From Roseiarcus sp963748545 (GTDB lineage Bacteria; Pseudomonadota; Alphaproteobacteria; Rhizobiales; Beijerinckiaceae): a stretch of 64,000 nt of DNA. The DNA lies in assembly GCA_963748545.1 (NCBI GenBank), contig CAVVJO010000003.1:566075-630074 (forward strand), in the 5' to 3' direction. Below, piece after piece: positions 1 through 9,184 of the stretch. Position 1 is the first letter of the stretch. Each line of letters starts with the position of its first letter. The notes beneath the pieces are model-generated. The model saw only the letters and a list, made by a program, of their open reading frames with translations, did not search any database and was not told where the DNA came from. The translations under genes and the position numbers were made by a program.

Positions 1-1322
1 TCGCCGGCGCTAAAGACGATGGCCTGAAGCACGCCGCCGAGGCGGTCGCGCGCGGGGCGGGAGCCATCGTGACGGAGCGCGAGGCGACATTCGACGGCGC
101 TCCGGTCATCCGGGTCGGCGACGCGCGTCTTGCGCTCGCGCGCGCCGCGGCGCGGCTCACTCCGCGTCAGCCGGAGACGATCGTCGCGGTGACCGGCACC
201 AGCGGCAAAACCTCGGTCGCGGCGTTCGTCCGCCAGATCTGGCAGGCGCTCGGGCGCGAATCCGCCTCCCTCGGGACAATCGGCGTCGTGTCGCGCCCGC
301 TGACCCTGTACGGTTCGCTGACCACGCCGGACCCGCTGACGCTGCACCGGACGCTTCAGGAGCTTGCCGACGCCGGCGTCACGCATCTCGCGATGGAGGC
401 GTCCTCGCACGGCCTCGACCAGAGGCGGCTCGACGGCGTGAGGCTCTCCGCCGCCGCCTTCACCAATCTCAGCCGCGACCACATGGATTACCACGCGACA
501 GTCGAGGACTATCTCGCCGCCAAACTGCGCCTGTTCCAGGACCTCCTGCCGGACCGGGCGCCGGCGATCGTCGATGCGGACGCCGACATCGCGCCGCGCG
601 TGATCGCGGCCGCCGAGGCCCGCGGTCTTGCGGTCTTCTCGGTCGGCGAGAAAGGCGAGGCGATCCGGCTGACGGCGGTCGTGCGCGACGGGCTCGCGTC
701 CACGCTCGACCTCGAATTCGGCGGACGCAAGCGGCGGGTGCGCCTGCCGCTGCCGGGCGATTTTCAGATCTCGAACGCGCTGGTCGCGGCGGGCTTATGC
801 ATTGCGACCGGCTCGGAGGCCGACGCGGTCTTCGCTGCGCTTCAGGGCCTCGAGGGTGCGCCGGGGCGGCTCGAGCGGATCGGCGCGGTCCGCGGCGCGG
901 CCGTGTTCGTCGACTACGCCCACAAGCCCGACGCGCTGGAAAAGGCGCTGGCCGCGCTCCGCCCCTACGTACGCGGCCGCTTGATCGTGGCGTTCGGCTG
1001 CGGCGGCGACCGGGACGCGGGAAAACGGCCGATCATGGGCGAGATCGCGACACGAGCGGCCGACGTCGTCATCGTCACCGACGATAACCCGCGTTCGGAG
1101 AACGCCGCAGCGATTCGCGCCGCGATCCTCGCCGCCGCGCCGGGCGCTCTGGAGATCGGCGATCGCGCGGAAGCGATCCGAACGGGCGTCGAGATGCTGA
1201 AAGAGGGCGATGCCCTGATGATCGCCGGGAAGGGCCACGAAGTCGGGCAGATCGTCGGCGACACGGTGCTTCCCTTCAGCGACGCCGATGAGGCGCGCAA
1301 GGCCCTGGCGGAGGCGGCATGA
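1..1322 (+). CDS. murE: UDP-N-acetylmuramyl-tripeptide synthetase MurE (5' end outside window)
   Basis: Adds the third stem-peptide residue, meso-diaminopimelate, to UDP-MurNAc-L-Ala-D-Glu in the cytoplasm. The frame is already open at base 3 and the first residues match the MurE N-terminal domain, so the true start lies upstream. Visible motifs are the ATP-binding loop GTSGKTS, the Mur-ligase signature EASSHGLDQ, a DYAHKPD segment, GCGGDRDAGKRP and the C-terminal DNPRSE, the place of the DNPR motif that marks DAP-adding enzymes. It overlaps murF by four bases (ATGA), so translation is probably coupled. Family assignment is secure. Confidence 0.97.
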   Translation, partial: AGAKDDGLKHAAEAVARGAGAIVTEREATFDGAPVIRVGDARLALARAAARLTPRQPETIVAVTGTSGKTSVAAFVRQIWQALGRESASLGTIGVVSRPLTLYGSLTTPDPLTLHRTLQELADAGVTHLAMEASSHGLDQRRLDGVRLSAAAFTNLSRDHMDYHATVEDYLAAKLRLFQDLLPDRAPAIVDADADIAPRVIAAAEARGLAVFSVGEKGEAIRLTAVVRDGLASTLDLEFGGRKRRVRLPLPGDFQISNALVAAGLCIATGSEADAVFAALQGLEGAPGRLERIGAVRGAAVFVDYAHKPDALEKALAALRPYVRGRLIVAFGCGGDRDAGKRPIMGEIATRAADVVIVTDDNPRSENAAAIRAAILAAAPGALEIGDRAEAIRTGVEMLKEGDALMIAGKGHEVGQIVGDTVLPFSDADEARKALAEAA

Positions 1323-2737
1323 GCGCACTGTGGACCGCGCCCGAACTCATGGACGCTTCCGGCGCGGGTTCGAGCGCCCCCCTCGCCCGGACCGTATCGG
1401 GCGTGTCGATCGACACCCGGACGCTTCAGCCGGGCGACCTCTTCTTCGCCATCAAGGGCGAGAGTCACGACGGTCATGATCACGTCGCGCGCGCGTTCGA
1501 GGTCGGCGCCTCGGCCGCCGTAGTGAGCCGGGTGCGGGCGGAGGCGCTCGCCGCTTTCGGCCCGGTCTTCGCAGTCGACGACACGCTGAAGGCGATGGAG
1601 CGGCTCGGCCTCGCCGCGCGAGCGCGGACGTCGGCGCGCATCGTCGCGGTCACCGGATCGGTCGGCAAGACCAGCGCCAAAGAGATGCTGCGCGCGATGC
1701 TGACCGCAAGCGGCGCGACGCACGCCTCGGCGGCCTCCTACAATAACCATTGGGGCGTCCCGCTGACGCTTGCGCGCATGCCGGCGGATACGCAGTTCGG
1801 CGTGTTCGAGATCGGCATGAACCATGCTGGCGAGATCACGCCGCTCGTACGCATGGTCCGCCCGCACGCGGCGCTGATCACCACGATCGCGCCGGTCCAT
1901 ATCGAATATCTTGGCTCGCTCGAGGCGATCGCAGACGCCAAGAGCGAAATCTTCCTTGGCCTCGAACCGGGCGGGACGGCGATTCTCAACCGCGATGCGC
2001 CGCAATTCGAACGGCTGGCGGCGGCGGCCGGGGCGCGAGGCGCGCAGGTCTGGACCTTCGGGTCGTCCGAGGGCTGCGACGCGCGGCTCCTGGGTCTCGA
2101 AGAGACCGAGGCCGGCTCACGCGTCTCGGCGCGGATCCTCGGCCGCGCAAAACGCTTCGATCTCGGCGCGCCCGGCGCGCATATGGCGGAGAACGCGCTC
2201 GGCGCGCTGCTGGCCGCCGCTGCGCTAGGCGCCGATCTCGACGCCTGCGCCGCGGCGCTCGCGGGGTTTGCGCCGCAGAAGGGCAGGGGCGAGCGCCTGC
2301 TGCTTCCGACGCCCGAGGGCCCCGTCACCGTAATCGACGAGAGCTACAACGCCAATCCGGCCTCGATGCGCGCCGCGCTCAGGCTCCTCGGCGCGACGCG
2401 TCCCGGACGCAACGGGCGCAGGATCGCTGTGATCGGCGACATGCTGGAGCTTGGCCCCGAGGGCGCCGCGGCCCACGCCGCGCTTGCCGCCGACCTCGCC
2501 GCCAATCACGTCGATCTCCTGTTCGGCGCCGGGCCGCTGACCCGCGCCCTCTACGACGCCGCCCCCGAAGCGATGCGCGCCGCGTGGGCCGAACGGTCGA
2601 GCGCGCTCGTCGATAAGGTCGCGGACGCGCTTCGCGCGGGCGACGTCGCCATGGTCAAGGGGTCGAACGGCAGCCGCATGGGGCCTCTGGTCGCCGCGCT
2701 GCGCGAGCATTTCCTCCCTCCGCGCGAGGGAGGCTGA
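1319..2737 (+). CDS. murF: UDP-N-acetylmuramoyl-tripeptide--D-alanyl-D-alanine ligase MurF
   Basis: Joins D-Ala-D-Ala to UDP-MurNAc-tripeptide, the last cytoplasmic ligase step of peptidoglycan precursor synthesis. The 472-residue frame is intact and of normal length. It has the N-terminal uridine-binding region (SGVSIDTRTLQPGDLF), the ATP loop GSVGKTSAKEM near residue 115, the SYNNHWGVPLTL segment and DESYNANPASM in the C-terminal part. Its start overlaps the murE stop and mraY follows after eight bases, so it sits inside the dcw operon. Confidence 0.97.
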   Translation: MSALWTAPELMDASGAGSSAPLARTVSGVSIDTRTLQPGDLFFAIKGESHDGHDHVARAFEVGASAAVVSRVRAEALAAFGPVFAVDDTLKAMERLGLAARARTSARIVAVTGSVGKTSAKEMLRAMLTASGATHASAASYNNHWGVPLTLARMPADTQFGVFEIGMNHAGEITPLVRMVRPHAALITTIAPVHIEYLGSLEAIADAKSEIFLGLEPGGTAILNRDAPQFERLAAAAGARGAQVWTFGSSEGCDARLLGLEETEAGSRVSARILGRAKRFDLGAPGAHMAENALGALLAAAALGADLDACAAALAGFAPQKGRGERLLLPTPEGPVTVIDESYNANPASMRAALRLLGATRPGRNGRRIAVIGDMLELGPEGAAAHAALAADLAANHVDLLFGAGPLTRALYDAAPEAMRAAWAERSSALVDKVADALRAGDVAMVKGSNGSRMGPLVAALREHFLPPREGG

Positions 2738-2745
2738 GAGGTCCG

Positions 2746-3827
2746 ATGCTGACTTGGCTCTCCGACTGGTCCGAGCTTCCGGGCGTCTTTCGCCTGTTCC
2801 ACTGGCTGACCTTCCGCACCCTGGGCGCCGCGGGGACGGCGCTGTTTCTGGTGCTGTTCTTCGGGCCGTCGATCATTTCGAGGCTGCGGCTGAAGCAGGG
2901 CAAGGGGCAGCCGATCCGAACCGATGGGCCGGCCTCGCATCTTCTGACCAAAAAGGGCACGCCCACCATGGGCGGGCTCATGATTCTGTTCGGGCTGGTG
3001 GCGTCGGCGCTGCTGTGGGCCGACCCGGAGAGCCCCTACGTCTGGATCGTGCTCTTCGTCACCTTCGGCTTCGGCGCGATCGGGTTTTACGACGACTATC
3101 TGAAGGTGACGAAGCAGTCGCATCTGGGCTTTTCCGGGCGCGCCCGGCTCGGCGCCGAATACGTCATTGCGGCGATCGCCTGTTACGCCCTGATGCGGGT
3201 CGGCGGCCCGGGGCAAGCTCGCTCGCCCTGCCGTTTGTCCAGGGCTACGTGCTCGACTTCGGCTGGGGTTTCTTGCTGTTCGGCCCGTTCGTGATCGTCG
3301 CCTTCGGCAACGCGGTCAATCTGACCGACGGCCTCGACGGCCTGGCGATCGTGCCGGTGATGATCGCCGCGGCGACGCTCGGCATGATCTCGTACCTCGT
3401 GGGCAGCGCCTTCTTCGCGCATTACCTGCTCATCAACCACGTGCCGCTCGCGGGCGACCTGATGGTGGTGTGCGGCGCCTTGATCGGGGCGGGCGCAGGC
3501 TTCCTGTGGTTCAACGCGCCTCCGGCTCAGATCTTCATGGGCGACACCGGCTCGCTGGCGCTGGGGGGCCTCCTCGGAACCATGGCGGTGGCGGTTAAGC
3601 ACGAAATCGTGCTGGCGGTGATCGGCGGCCTCTTCGTCATGGAGGCGGTCTCGGTCATCGTGCAGGTCGCCTCGTTCAAGCTGACCGGCAAGCGCGTATT
3701 CAAGATGGCGCCGATCCACCACCACTTCGAGCAGCTTGGCTGGTCCGAGCCGCAGATCGTGATGCGCTTCTGGATCATATCCTTCGTGCTGGCGATGATC
3801 GGTCTCGCCTCGCTGAAGCTGCGGTGA
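2746..3827 (+). CDS. mraY: Phospho-N-acetylmuramoyl-pentapeptide transferase MraY (one frameshift)
   Basis: Integral membrane enzyme that makes lipid I from undecaprenyl phosphate and UDP-MurNAc-pentapeptide. The first frame gives the N-terminal helices, the GKGQPIRTDGPASH loop, the TPTMGG motif and FYDDYLKV. The homology then moves frame near 3210, in a ggcccgggg run, and resumes with NLTDGLDGLA, MGDTGSLALGG and the MAPIHHHFE motif. The span is one base short of 361 codons, so a single missing base restores a normal 360-residue protein. This is probably a sequencing error, because the gene is essential and both halves are conserved. Confidence 0.93.
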
Positions 3828-3831
3828 GACC

Positions 3832-5215
3832 ATGATCCCGGTCGAAACCCTCGCCGGCGAAAAGGTCGCCGTCTTCGGCCTCGGCGGATCAGGCTATTCG
3901 ACGCTGCGCGCGCTGACCGAAGGCGGGGCCGAGGTGACGGCCTGGGACGACAGCGAGAAGGCGCGCGACCGCGCCTCCGCCGACGGCTATGTCGTCCTCG
4001 ATCTTGCCGAGGCGGACTGGCGCGCGTTCAAGGCGCTGGTGCTCTCGCCCGGCGTGCCGCTGACCCATCCCGAGCCGCACTGGACAGTGAAGCGCGCCAG
4101 GGCCGCCGGCGTTCCCGTCATCGGCGACATCGAGCTTTTTGCTCGCGAGCGCGCGGCCCGCGCGCCGAACGCGCCGTTCGTCGCCATCACCGGGACCAAC
4201 GGCAAATCGACCACGACTGCGTTGATCGCGCATTTGCTGAAAGAAGCCGGGCGAGACGTAGCGCTCGGCGGGAACATCGGCGTGCCGATCCTCGACCTGG
4301 CGCCGCCTGCCGAGAGCCGGGTCCATGTCATCGAGTGCTCGTCCTATCAGATCGACCTCGCGCCCTCGCTTGCGCCGAGCGTCGGGCTCCTGATCAACAT
4401 CACTCCTGACCATCTCGATCGACACGGCGACCTCGAGCGCTACGCCGCCATCAAGGAGCGGCTGGTCGCCAAAGCGGAGATTGCGCTCGTCGGCGTCGAC
4501 GACGATCCAAGCCGCACGATCTGCGCGCGTCTCAAGGCCGAAGCGGGCCGACGGGTAGTCGCCGTCTCGGGCGGGGCGTCGCCGCTGGCCGACGTCTTCG
4601 TCGACGATCATCGGATTTTTGCGCGAGGGTCCGCCGAGCCGCCGATCGACCTCCGAGCCGCCCGAGCGTTGCGGGGCGCTCATAACGGCCAGAACGCCGC
4701 GTTCGCCTACGCCGCCGCGACCGCGCTCGGCGTTGGGCGTGACGCGATCGTCGCGGCGTTTTCGACCTTTCCCGGCCTCGCGCACCGGATGGAAGAGGTC
4801 GGTCGACAGGGCCGCGTGCTGTTCATCAACGATTTCCAAGGCGACCAACGCCGACGCGGCCGAGAAGGCGCTGCTGTCCTTTCGCGACATCCACTGGATC
4901 GCCGGCGGCAAACCGAAGGCGGGCGGGATCGAGCCGTTGCGTCCGCTGTTCGACCGCGTCGCCAAGGCCTACCTGATCGGCGAGGCCGCGGGCGAATTCG
5001 CAGCGACCCTCGGGGACGCGGTCCCGTTCGAGCGCAGCGGGACCCTGTCGGAGGCGGTGAAGGCCGCGGCCCGAGACGCGAGCCGCTCGATGGCCGAGGA
5101 GCCGGTCGTTCTCCTGTCGCCCGCCTGCGCCTCGTTCGACCAGTTCGCCAATTTCGAGGCGCGCGGCGAGGCTTTCCGCGCCGACGTCCAGAGACTCTTG
5201 AAGGGGGGATCGTAG
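3832..5215 (+). CDS. murD: UDP-N-acetylmuramoylalanine--D-glutamate ligase MurD (one frameshift)
   Basis: Adds D-glutamate to UDP-MurNAc-L-alanine. The N-terminal Rossmann part (VFGLGGSGYS), the ATP loop GTNGKSTTTAL and NITPDHLDRHG are in the first frame. Near 4834 one extra t moves the reading frame, and the C-terminal domain (DSKATNADAAEKALL, IAGGKPKAGG, LLSPACASFDQF) continues in a second frame to the stop at 5213-5215. Removing that base gives 460 residues, the normal size. Because the first frame stays open past the error, it appears joined to ftsW; that fusion is an artefact. Confidence 0.93.
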
Positions 5216-5217
5216 CC

Positions 5218-6360
5218 ATGGTGTCCAGAGCCGAACGCGGACCCTTCGCCGACTGGATGCGCACCGTCGATCGCTGGCTGCTCAGTTCCTTCCTGGCGCT
5301 GATGGTGATCGGCCTCGTCATGGCGCTGGCGGCGAGCCCGGCGGTCGCCGAACGGCTCAATCTTCCGACCTTCCACTTCGTCGACCGGCAGGCGTTGATG
5401 CTGGTTCCCACCGCCATCCTGATGGTCGCGACCTCCTTCCTCTCGCCGCGCCACATGCGGCGCGCGGCGTTGGTGACATTTGCGGCCTCGCTGATCCTCA
5501 TCGTGCTCGCGCTGATGTTCGGGGCGGAGGTCAAGGGCGCGCGGCGCTGGATCTTCGGCATTCAGCCGTCGGAGTTCATCAAGCCGGCGTTCGTGGTGCT
5601 GGCGGCCTGGGCCTTCACCGAGGGCGGCCGCAAGACCCCGACCGCGCCGCTGGCGAAAATCCTGTCCTTTCTGATCCTGCCGGCCACCATCGTGCCGCTG
5701 ATCATGGAGCCCGACTTCGGCCAGACCATGCTGGTGTCGATCGTCTGGGCCTCGCTGTTCTTCATGGCCGGACTGCACTGGTTCTGGGTCGTCGGCGTTG
5801 GGGGCCTGGGCGTGCTCGGAGGCTTCGCCGCCTACAAGTTGTCGCCGCACGTGCACGAGCGCGTGCTGCGCTTCATCGACCCCGATGCGACCGGCGGCGT
5901 GGTCGACACGTTTCAGGTCGATACGGCGTTGCAGAGTATTCTCTCCGGCGGCTGGCTCGGACGGGGGCCGGGCGAGGGCATGTACAAGCGTATCCTCCCC
6001 GACGCCCACACCGACTTCGTCTTCGCCGTCACCGGCGAGGAGTTCGGCATGATCGCCTGCATGGGACTCATCCTGTTCTTCGGCTTCATCGTGCTGCGGG
6101 GCCTCTTCCTCTCCTCGCGCAGTCAGGATCCGTTCTGCCGCTTTGTCGCGGCGGGCATGACGGTGATGTTCGGCGTGCAGAGCTGGATCAACATGGCGGT
6201 CAATCTGCGGGCGATGCCGGCCAAGGGCATGACGCTGCCGTTCATCTCCTACGGCGGCTCGTCGCTGATCGCGCTCGGCCTCGGCATGGGCTTCCTGCTC
6301 GCGGCGACCCGTCGGCGCCCTGTCGCAGACCTGCCGCATGATCTCGTGGCGGCGGAATGA
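5218..6360 (+). CDS. ftsW: Peptidoglycan polymerase / cell-division protein FtsW
   Basis: SEDS-family membrane glycosyltransferase that polymerises lipid II at the septum. The 380-residue product starts at the ATG two bases after the murD stop. It has about ten hydrophobic segments, the conserved IQPSEFIKPAFVVLAAW segment, a large periplasmic loop around residues 210-280, and the C-terminal RAMPAKGMTLPFISYGGSS signature. murG overlaps its 3' end by four bases. FtsW rather than RodA is favoured by its place between murD and murG. Confidence 0.95.
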   Translation: MVSRAERGPFADWMRTVDRWLLSSFLALMVIGLVMALAASPAVAERLNLPTFHFVDRQALMLVPTAILMVATSFLSPRHMRRAALVTFAASLILIVLALMFGAEVKGARRWIFGIQPSEFIKPAFVVLAAWAFTEGGRKTPTAPLAKILSFLILPATIVPLIMEPDFGQTMLVSIVWASLFFMAGLHWFWVVGVGGLGVLGGFAAYKLSPHVHERVLRFIDPDATGGVVDTFQVDTALQSILSGGWLGRGPGEGMYKRILPDAHTDFVFAVTGEEFGMIACMGLILFFGFIVLRGLFLSSRSQDPFCRFVAAGMTVMFGVQSWINMAVNLRAMPAKGMTLPFISYGGSSLIALGLGMGFLLAATRRRPVADLPHDLVAAE

Positions 6361-7457
6361 GCGAGTCGCGCTGCATCCTGCTCGCGGCGGGCGGAACGGG
6401 CGGACATCTTTTTCCGGCCGCGGCGCTCGCAGCGGCGCTCAAGGACCGCGGCGTCGAGGTCGAACTCGCGACCGACGACCGGGCGATGAAATACGGACAG
6501 GACTTTCCCGCCCGCGCCGTGCACGCCTTTCCCTCCGCGACGACGACCGGGGCGGGGGCGCTCAACAAGGCGCGCGCGGCGGCGACCCTCGGCGCCGGGG
6601 TGGCGGCCGCGATGCTCAAGCTCAGCCGCATCCGTCCGCGCGCGGTGGTGGGATTCGGCGGCTATCCGACGGTGCCCCCGCTGTTCGCCGCCTCGCTGCT
6701 GGGGATTCCAAGCGTGCTGCACGAGCAGAACGCGGTGCTCGGACGGGCGAATCGTTTCTTGAGTCCGCGGGTCTCCGTGGTCGCCTGCGGCTTCCCCGAG
6801 CTCAAGGGGGTCGACGCGGCGACAAGCGCGAAGGTCCGCTACACCGGCAATCCCGTCCGCCCCGCTGTCATCGCCGCCGCGAAAGCTCCCTATCCCGACT
6901 TTATCGGCGTGCGCCTTCGGCTTCTGGTGACAGGCGGGTCGCAGGGCGCGCGCGTCATGGCCGACGTCGTCCCCGCGGCGCTGGCTCTCATCGCGCCCGG
7001 CGAGCGGCAGGGAATCCGCCTCACCATGCAGGCGCGGGGCGAGGATAAGGCGCGGGTCGCGGCGGCCTGCGCGCGTCTCAATTTCCCGATCGAAATCGCC
7101 GACTTCTTTGCCGACCTGCCCGCGCGCATCGCTGCGTCCCATCTGGTGATCGGCCGAGCCGGCGCTTCGACGGTATCGGAACTCGCGGTGATCGGGCGGC
7201 CTTCGGTGCTGGTGCCGTTCCCGCATGCGCTCGACCAGGATCAGGCGGCGAACGCCGCGGCGCTTGCGGCGTCGGGCGGGACAATCGTCGTTCCGCAAAC
7301 CGAGTTCACGCCGGAGCGGCTCGCCGCGATCCTCACGGACGCGCTGGCGTCCCCGGCCAAGCTCGCCGCCTCTGCGGAAGCGGCGAGAACGGCGGGCGTC
7401 GCGGATGCGGCGGAAAGGCTCGCCGAGGTGGTCCTGAAAGCGGCGCGCCCGGCTTGA
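6357..7457 (+). CDS. murG: Undecaprenyldiphospho-muramoylpentapeptide GlcNAc transferase MurG
   Basis: GT28 enzyme at the inner face of the membrane; transfers GlcNAc from UDP-GlcNAc to lipid I to form lipid II. The 366-residue frame is intact, with the N-terminal GGTGGHLFPA glycine-rich loop, GFGGYPTVPPL, HEQNAVLGRANR, a second-domain GGSQGAR loop, and the IGRAGASTVSEL and PFPHALDQDQAANA donor-site segments. It overlaps ftsW (ATGA). In related genomes murC, murB and ddl normally follow; here the next gene is an unrelated one on the other strand, so the cluster ends at murG. Confidence 0.96.
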   Translation: MSESRCILLAAGGTGGHLFPAAALAAALKDRGVEVELATDDRAMKYGQDFPARAVHAFPSATTTGAGALNKARAAATLGAGVAAAMLKLSRIRPRAVVGFGGYPTVPPLFAASLLGIPSVLHEQNAVLGRANRFLSPRVSVVACGFPELKGVDAATSAKVRYTGNPVRPAVIAAAKAPYPDFIGVRLRLLVTGGSQGARVMADVVPAALALIAPGERQGIRLTMQARGEDKARVAAACARLNFPIEIADFFADLPARIAASHLVIGRAGASTVSELAVIGRPSVLVPFPHALDQDQAANAAALAASGGTIVVPQTEFTPERLAAILTDALASPAKLAASAEAARTAGVADAAERLAEVVLKAARPA

Positions 7458-7470
7458 GCCCGGCGCGCCG
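7441..7470. terminator. GC-rich hairpin between convergent murG and the EthD-like gene
   Basis: Two 13-base arms (7441-7453 and 7458-7470) pair with one C-C mismatch around a TTGA loop. The hairpin covers the murG stop codon and lies seven bases before the stop of the convergent gene at 7477. No T-run follows on either strand, so intrinsic termination is uncertain; a bidirectional stop or an mRNA 3'-end stabiliser are both possible. Confidence 0.5.
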
Positions 7471-7476
7471 AAGAGA

Positions 7477-7785
7477 TCAAACCGCCGCCGTCTCGAACAT
7501 CAGCATGTCGGCGCCGCCGGTTGCGAAGCGCTGGACGTCCGCGCCGGCGGCCTGACCCTCCGGGCTGGCGAAGGCCGCCTGGATTGCAGCCATATTGTCG
7601 AACGTCAGGGTCGCGACAAGATGGACGCCCGAGGGGGCGGCGGGAGACGCAACGGAGCCGCGGCTGACTTCGTAATGGCGCAGGCCCGGTATCTTTTTGG
7701 CGATCGGAATGTGCGTCTCGCTGTAATATTTGTCGAACGCGGCGGCGTCCGTCGGGGTCTTGTACAGAACGACCAGCTTCGCCAT
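7477..7785 (-). CDS. EthD-family small dimeric alpha/beta-barrel protein
   Basis: A 102-residue protein of the EthD ferredoxin-like family. The N-terminal strand AKLVVLYKTPTD, the FDKYYSETHIPIAKKIPG segment (the Y-x-x-x-H-x-P-x-x-x-x-xPG pattern typical of EthD) and the C-terminal AAFASPEGQAAGADVQRF helix are all present. The start at 7785 is chosen because GAGGG lies seven bases upstream and homology begins there; the frame stays open further upstream without recognisable sequence. EthD proteins accompany degradative oxygenases in some operons, but none is next to this one, so its substrate is unknown. Confidence 0.85.
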   Translation of the reverse strand: MAKLVVLYKTPTDAAAFDKYYSETHIPIAKKIPGLRHYEVSRGSVASPAAPSGVHLVATLTFDNMAAIQAAFASPEGQAAGADVQRFATGGADMLMFETAAV

Positions 7786-7924
7786 GAGGTTCCCTCTCGT
7801 GTTGGCTGCGCTTCTGAGCGGCGGCGCATGACGGACTGTAGGCGGCTCGCCCCGTCGCGCCAAGGCGTCCGCAGGAACAATCTGGCCTGTGCGCGCGTTC
7901 ACCACGACGCAGGAGGGGATCGCA

Positions 7925-8653
7925 ATGCGTCAGGTCAAATATCGCTCGTTTACGCCGGGTCTCGATCCCCGCCGCACGAAGCTTGAGTTGCCCGGATGGG
8001 CCGGCGACAGGGAGCCGCGCAAGGACGGCTCGATGGAGCAGGCTTGGCACTGCCTGCCGTTCTCGGAGGGCGCCCGCTACGGGATCGAGCTGTGTTACCC
8101 CTATCCCAATGAACTCCGGGTCGAGACGCGGGGCGGCGACCTCGTCCTCGACGGGGACTTTGGTCCGCCTCCCGAAGGCCATGGCGGCGAGTGGCCGCCG
8201 TTCCGGCCGTTCGGCAAGCTCTATTACACTTACCAGCTGTCGCTCGACCTCAAAGTCGAGGAGGGGTTCGCGCTGATGTTTCAGTGCCATCCGCGATTTT
8301 TCACCGACGCGACCTACACGACGCCGATCGCCGTTCCCGCGCTGATCCGACGCTGGTGGCCGATGACGTACTTTCTTGTCTTCAAGTCGCCGCCCGAGGG
8401 CGGCGCTCATGTGTTCCGGCCCGGGGAGCCGTTCGCCCAGGTGTTGGTGGTGCCGGAGGATCCTGACTTCGAGCTTGTCCCCATGCCGATCGAGGAAGCC
8501 GCGGAGCGCGCGCTTCAATCGGAACGGATCTACCAGAGCCGCAAAACGCTCTCGGCGGAAAGCGAATGGAAGTCGGCGACCAACACGGTCTTCGACGGAA
8601 CCTATCGCCATATTCTCGGGGCTGCGTCCGAGCGGGCGCGACGCGGGCGCTAA
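7925..8653 (+). CDS. Conserved hypothetical protein, DUF6065-like (tentative)
   Basis: A 242-residue soluble protein with no signal peptide or membrane helix. A strong GGAGGGG ribosome site eight bases before the ATG at 7925 decides the start. The visible blocks MEQAWHCLPFSEGARYGIEL and a central FKSPPEGGAHVFRPGEPFAQVLVVPED resemble DUF6065-type proteins, which combine a 'CLP...A..G' segment with a later PFAQ-type segment; this is recollection of the family pattern, not a search result. Function is unknown. It lies alone between the EthD-like gene and the poly-His gene, transcribed away from the former. Confidence 0.7.
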   Translation: MRQVKYRSFTPGLDPRRTKLELPGWAGDREPRKDGSMEQAWHCLPFSEGARYGIELCYPYPNELRVETRGGDLVLDGDFGPPPEGHGGEWPPFRPFGKLYYTYQLSLDLKVEEGFALMFQCHPRFFTDATYTTPIAVPALIRRWWPMTYFLVFKSPPEGGAHVFRPGEPFAQVLVVPEDPDFELVPMPIEEAAERALQSERIYQSRKTLSAESEWKSATNTVFDGTYRHILGAASERARRGR

Positions 8654-8675
8654 CGGCCGCCGCGAAAGGTCAGAC

Positions 8676-8716
8676 CAAAAAGACTCGCCCTCGGGTCGCA
8701 AGCGATCCGAGGGCGA
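8676..8716 (-). terminator. Rho-independent terminator of the poly-His gene
   Basis: Read on the minus strand, a 13-base stem (arms 8704-8716 and 8685-8697, one G-T wobble position) with a six-base loop is followed by GTCTTTTT. It lies about 40 bases after the stop at 8756 and so fits the gene transcribed towards it. Confidence 0.75.
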
Positions 8717-8755
8717 TGGGAACGACAGCTGCCGCCGGCGGGCGGCGGATCACGA

Positions 8756-9088
8756 TCACTGGTAGTGGTGATGGTGGTGGTGGTGATGCCAATGATGATG
8801 CCAATGGTGGTGATGCCACCAATGGTGATGATGGTGGTGGTGGTGATGATAATATTGCGCGAGCTCGACGGGACGCTCGTCGACCGTTCCGACCACGTCG
8901 CTCAGTTCTCCCGCGCCATTTTGCGTGCTGAGTTTTGAAACGGCCTGGGGGATAGGGTCGAGCAATTCGGCGAACGTCTGCGCCGGCGGAACGGGGGCGG
9001 GAGCTGCGCCAACGTTTGCCGCTGCGGCAGGGCCGGCGAGCGCCAGCGCCGAGGCGGCGCCGACCAATCCGATAATCGTCTTGTCCAA
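8756..9088 (-). CDS. Secreted protein with a poly-histidine C-terminus
   Basis: Predicted 110-residue exported protein. A TTG codon at 9088 with AAGGGAG eight bases upstream is preferred as start, because it puts a classical signal peptide (DKTIIGLVGAASALALAGPAAAA) at the N-terminus; the frame can also be read from 9133. The last 31 residues contain 24 histidines broken only by Trp and a few Tyr, in runs of 9, 4, 3 and 8. Such tails bind Ni, Zn, Cu or Co; a periplasmic metal buffer is inference. The repeat is coding: His codons alternate cac and cat. A terminator follows. Confidence 0.75.
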   Translation of the reverse strand: MDKTIIGLVGAASALALAGPAAAANVGAAPAPVPPAQTFAELLDPIPQAVSKLSTQNGAGELSDVVGTVDERPVELAQYYHHHHHHHHHWWHHHHWHHHWHHHHHHHHYQ

Positions 9089-9184
9089 TGGGCTCTCCCT
9101 TGAGAAGTCGTCGGGACCCAGGGAACGCTCCACAAGGGATAAAGTTCCTGCCGTGAACGTGCAAAGCGTCGCAGGTTCAGTCCA

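Noticed and set aside
3832..6360. An apparent 842-codon MurD-FtsW fusion protein
   Set aside because: The first frame leaves MurD homology at an extra t near 4834 and happens to stay open into ftsW. The real MurD C-terminus and its stop are in another frame, so two separate proteins are encoded.
8756..8862. Tandem ggtgat/ggtggt repeats, considered as a microsatellite or CRISPR-like array
   Set aside because: The repeat is in frame as His codons with Trp interruptions at the end of an exported protein, there are no spacers, and a terminator follows the stop.
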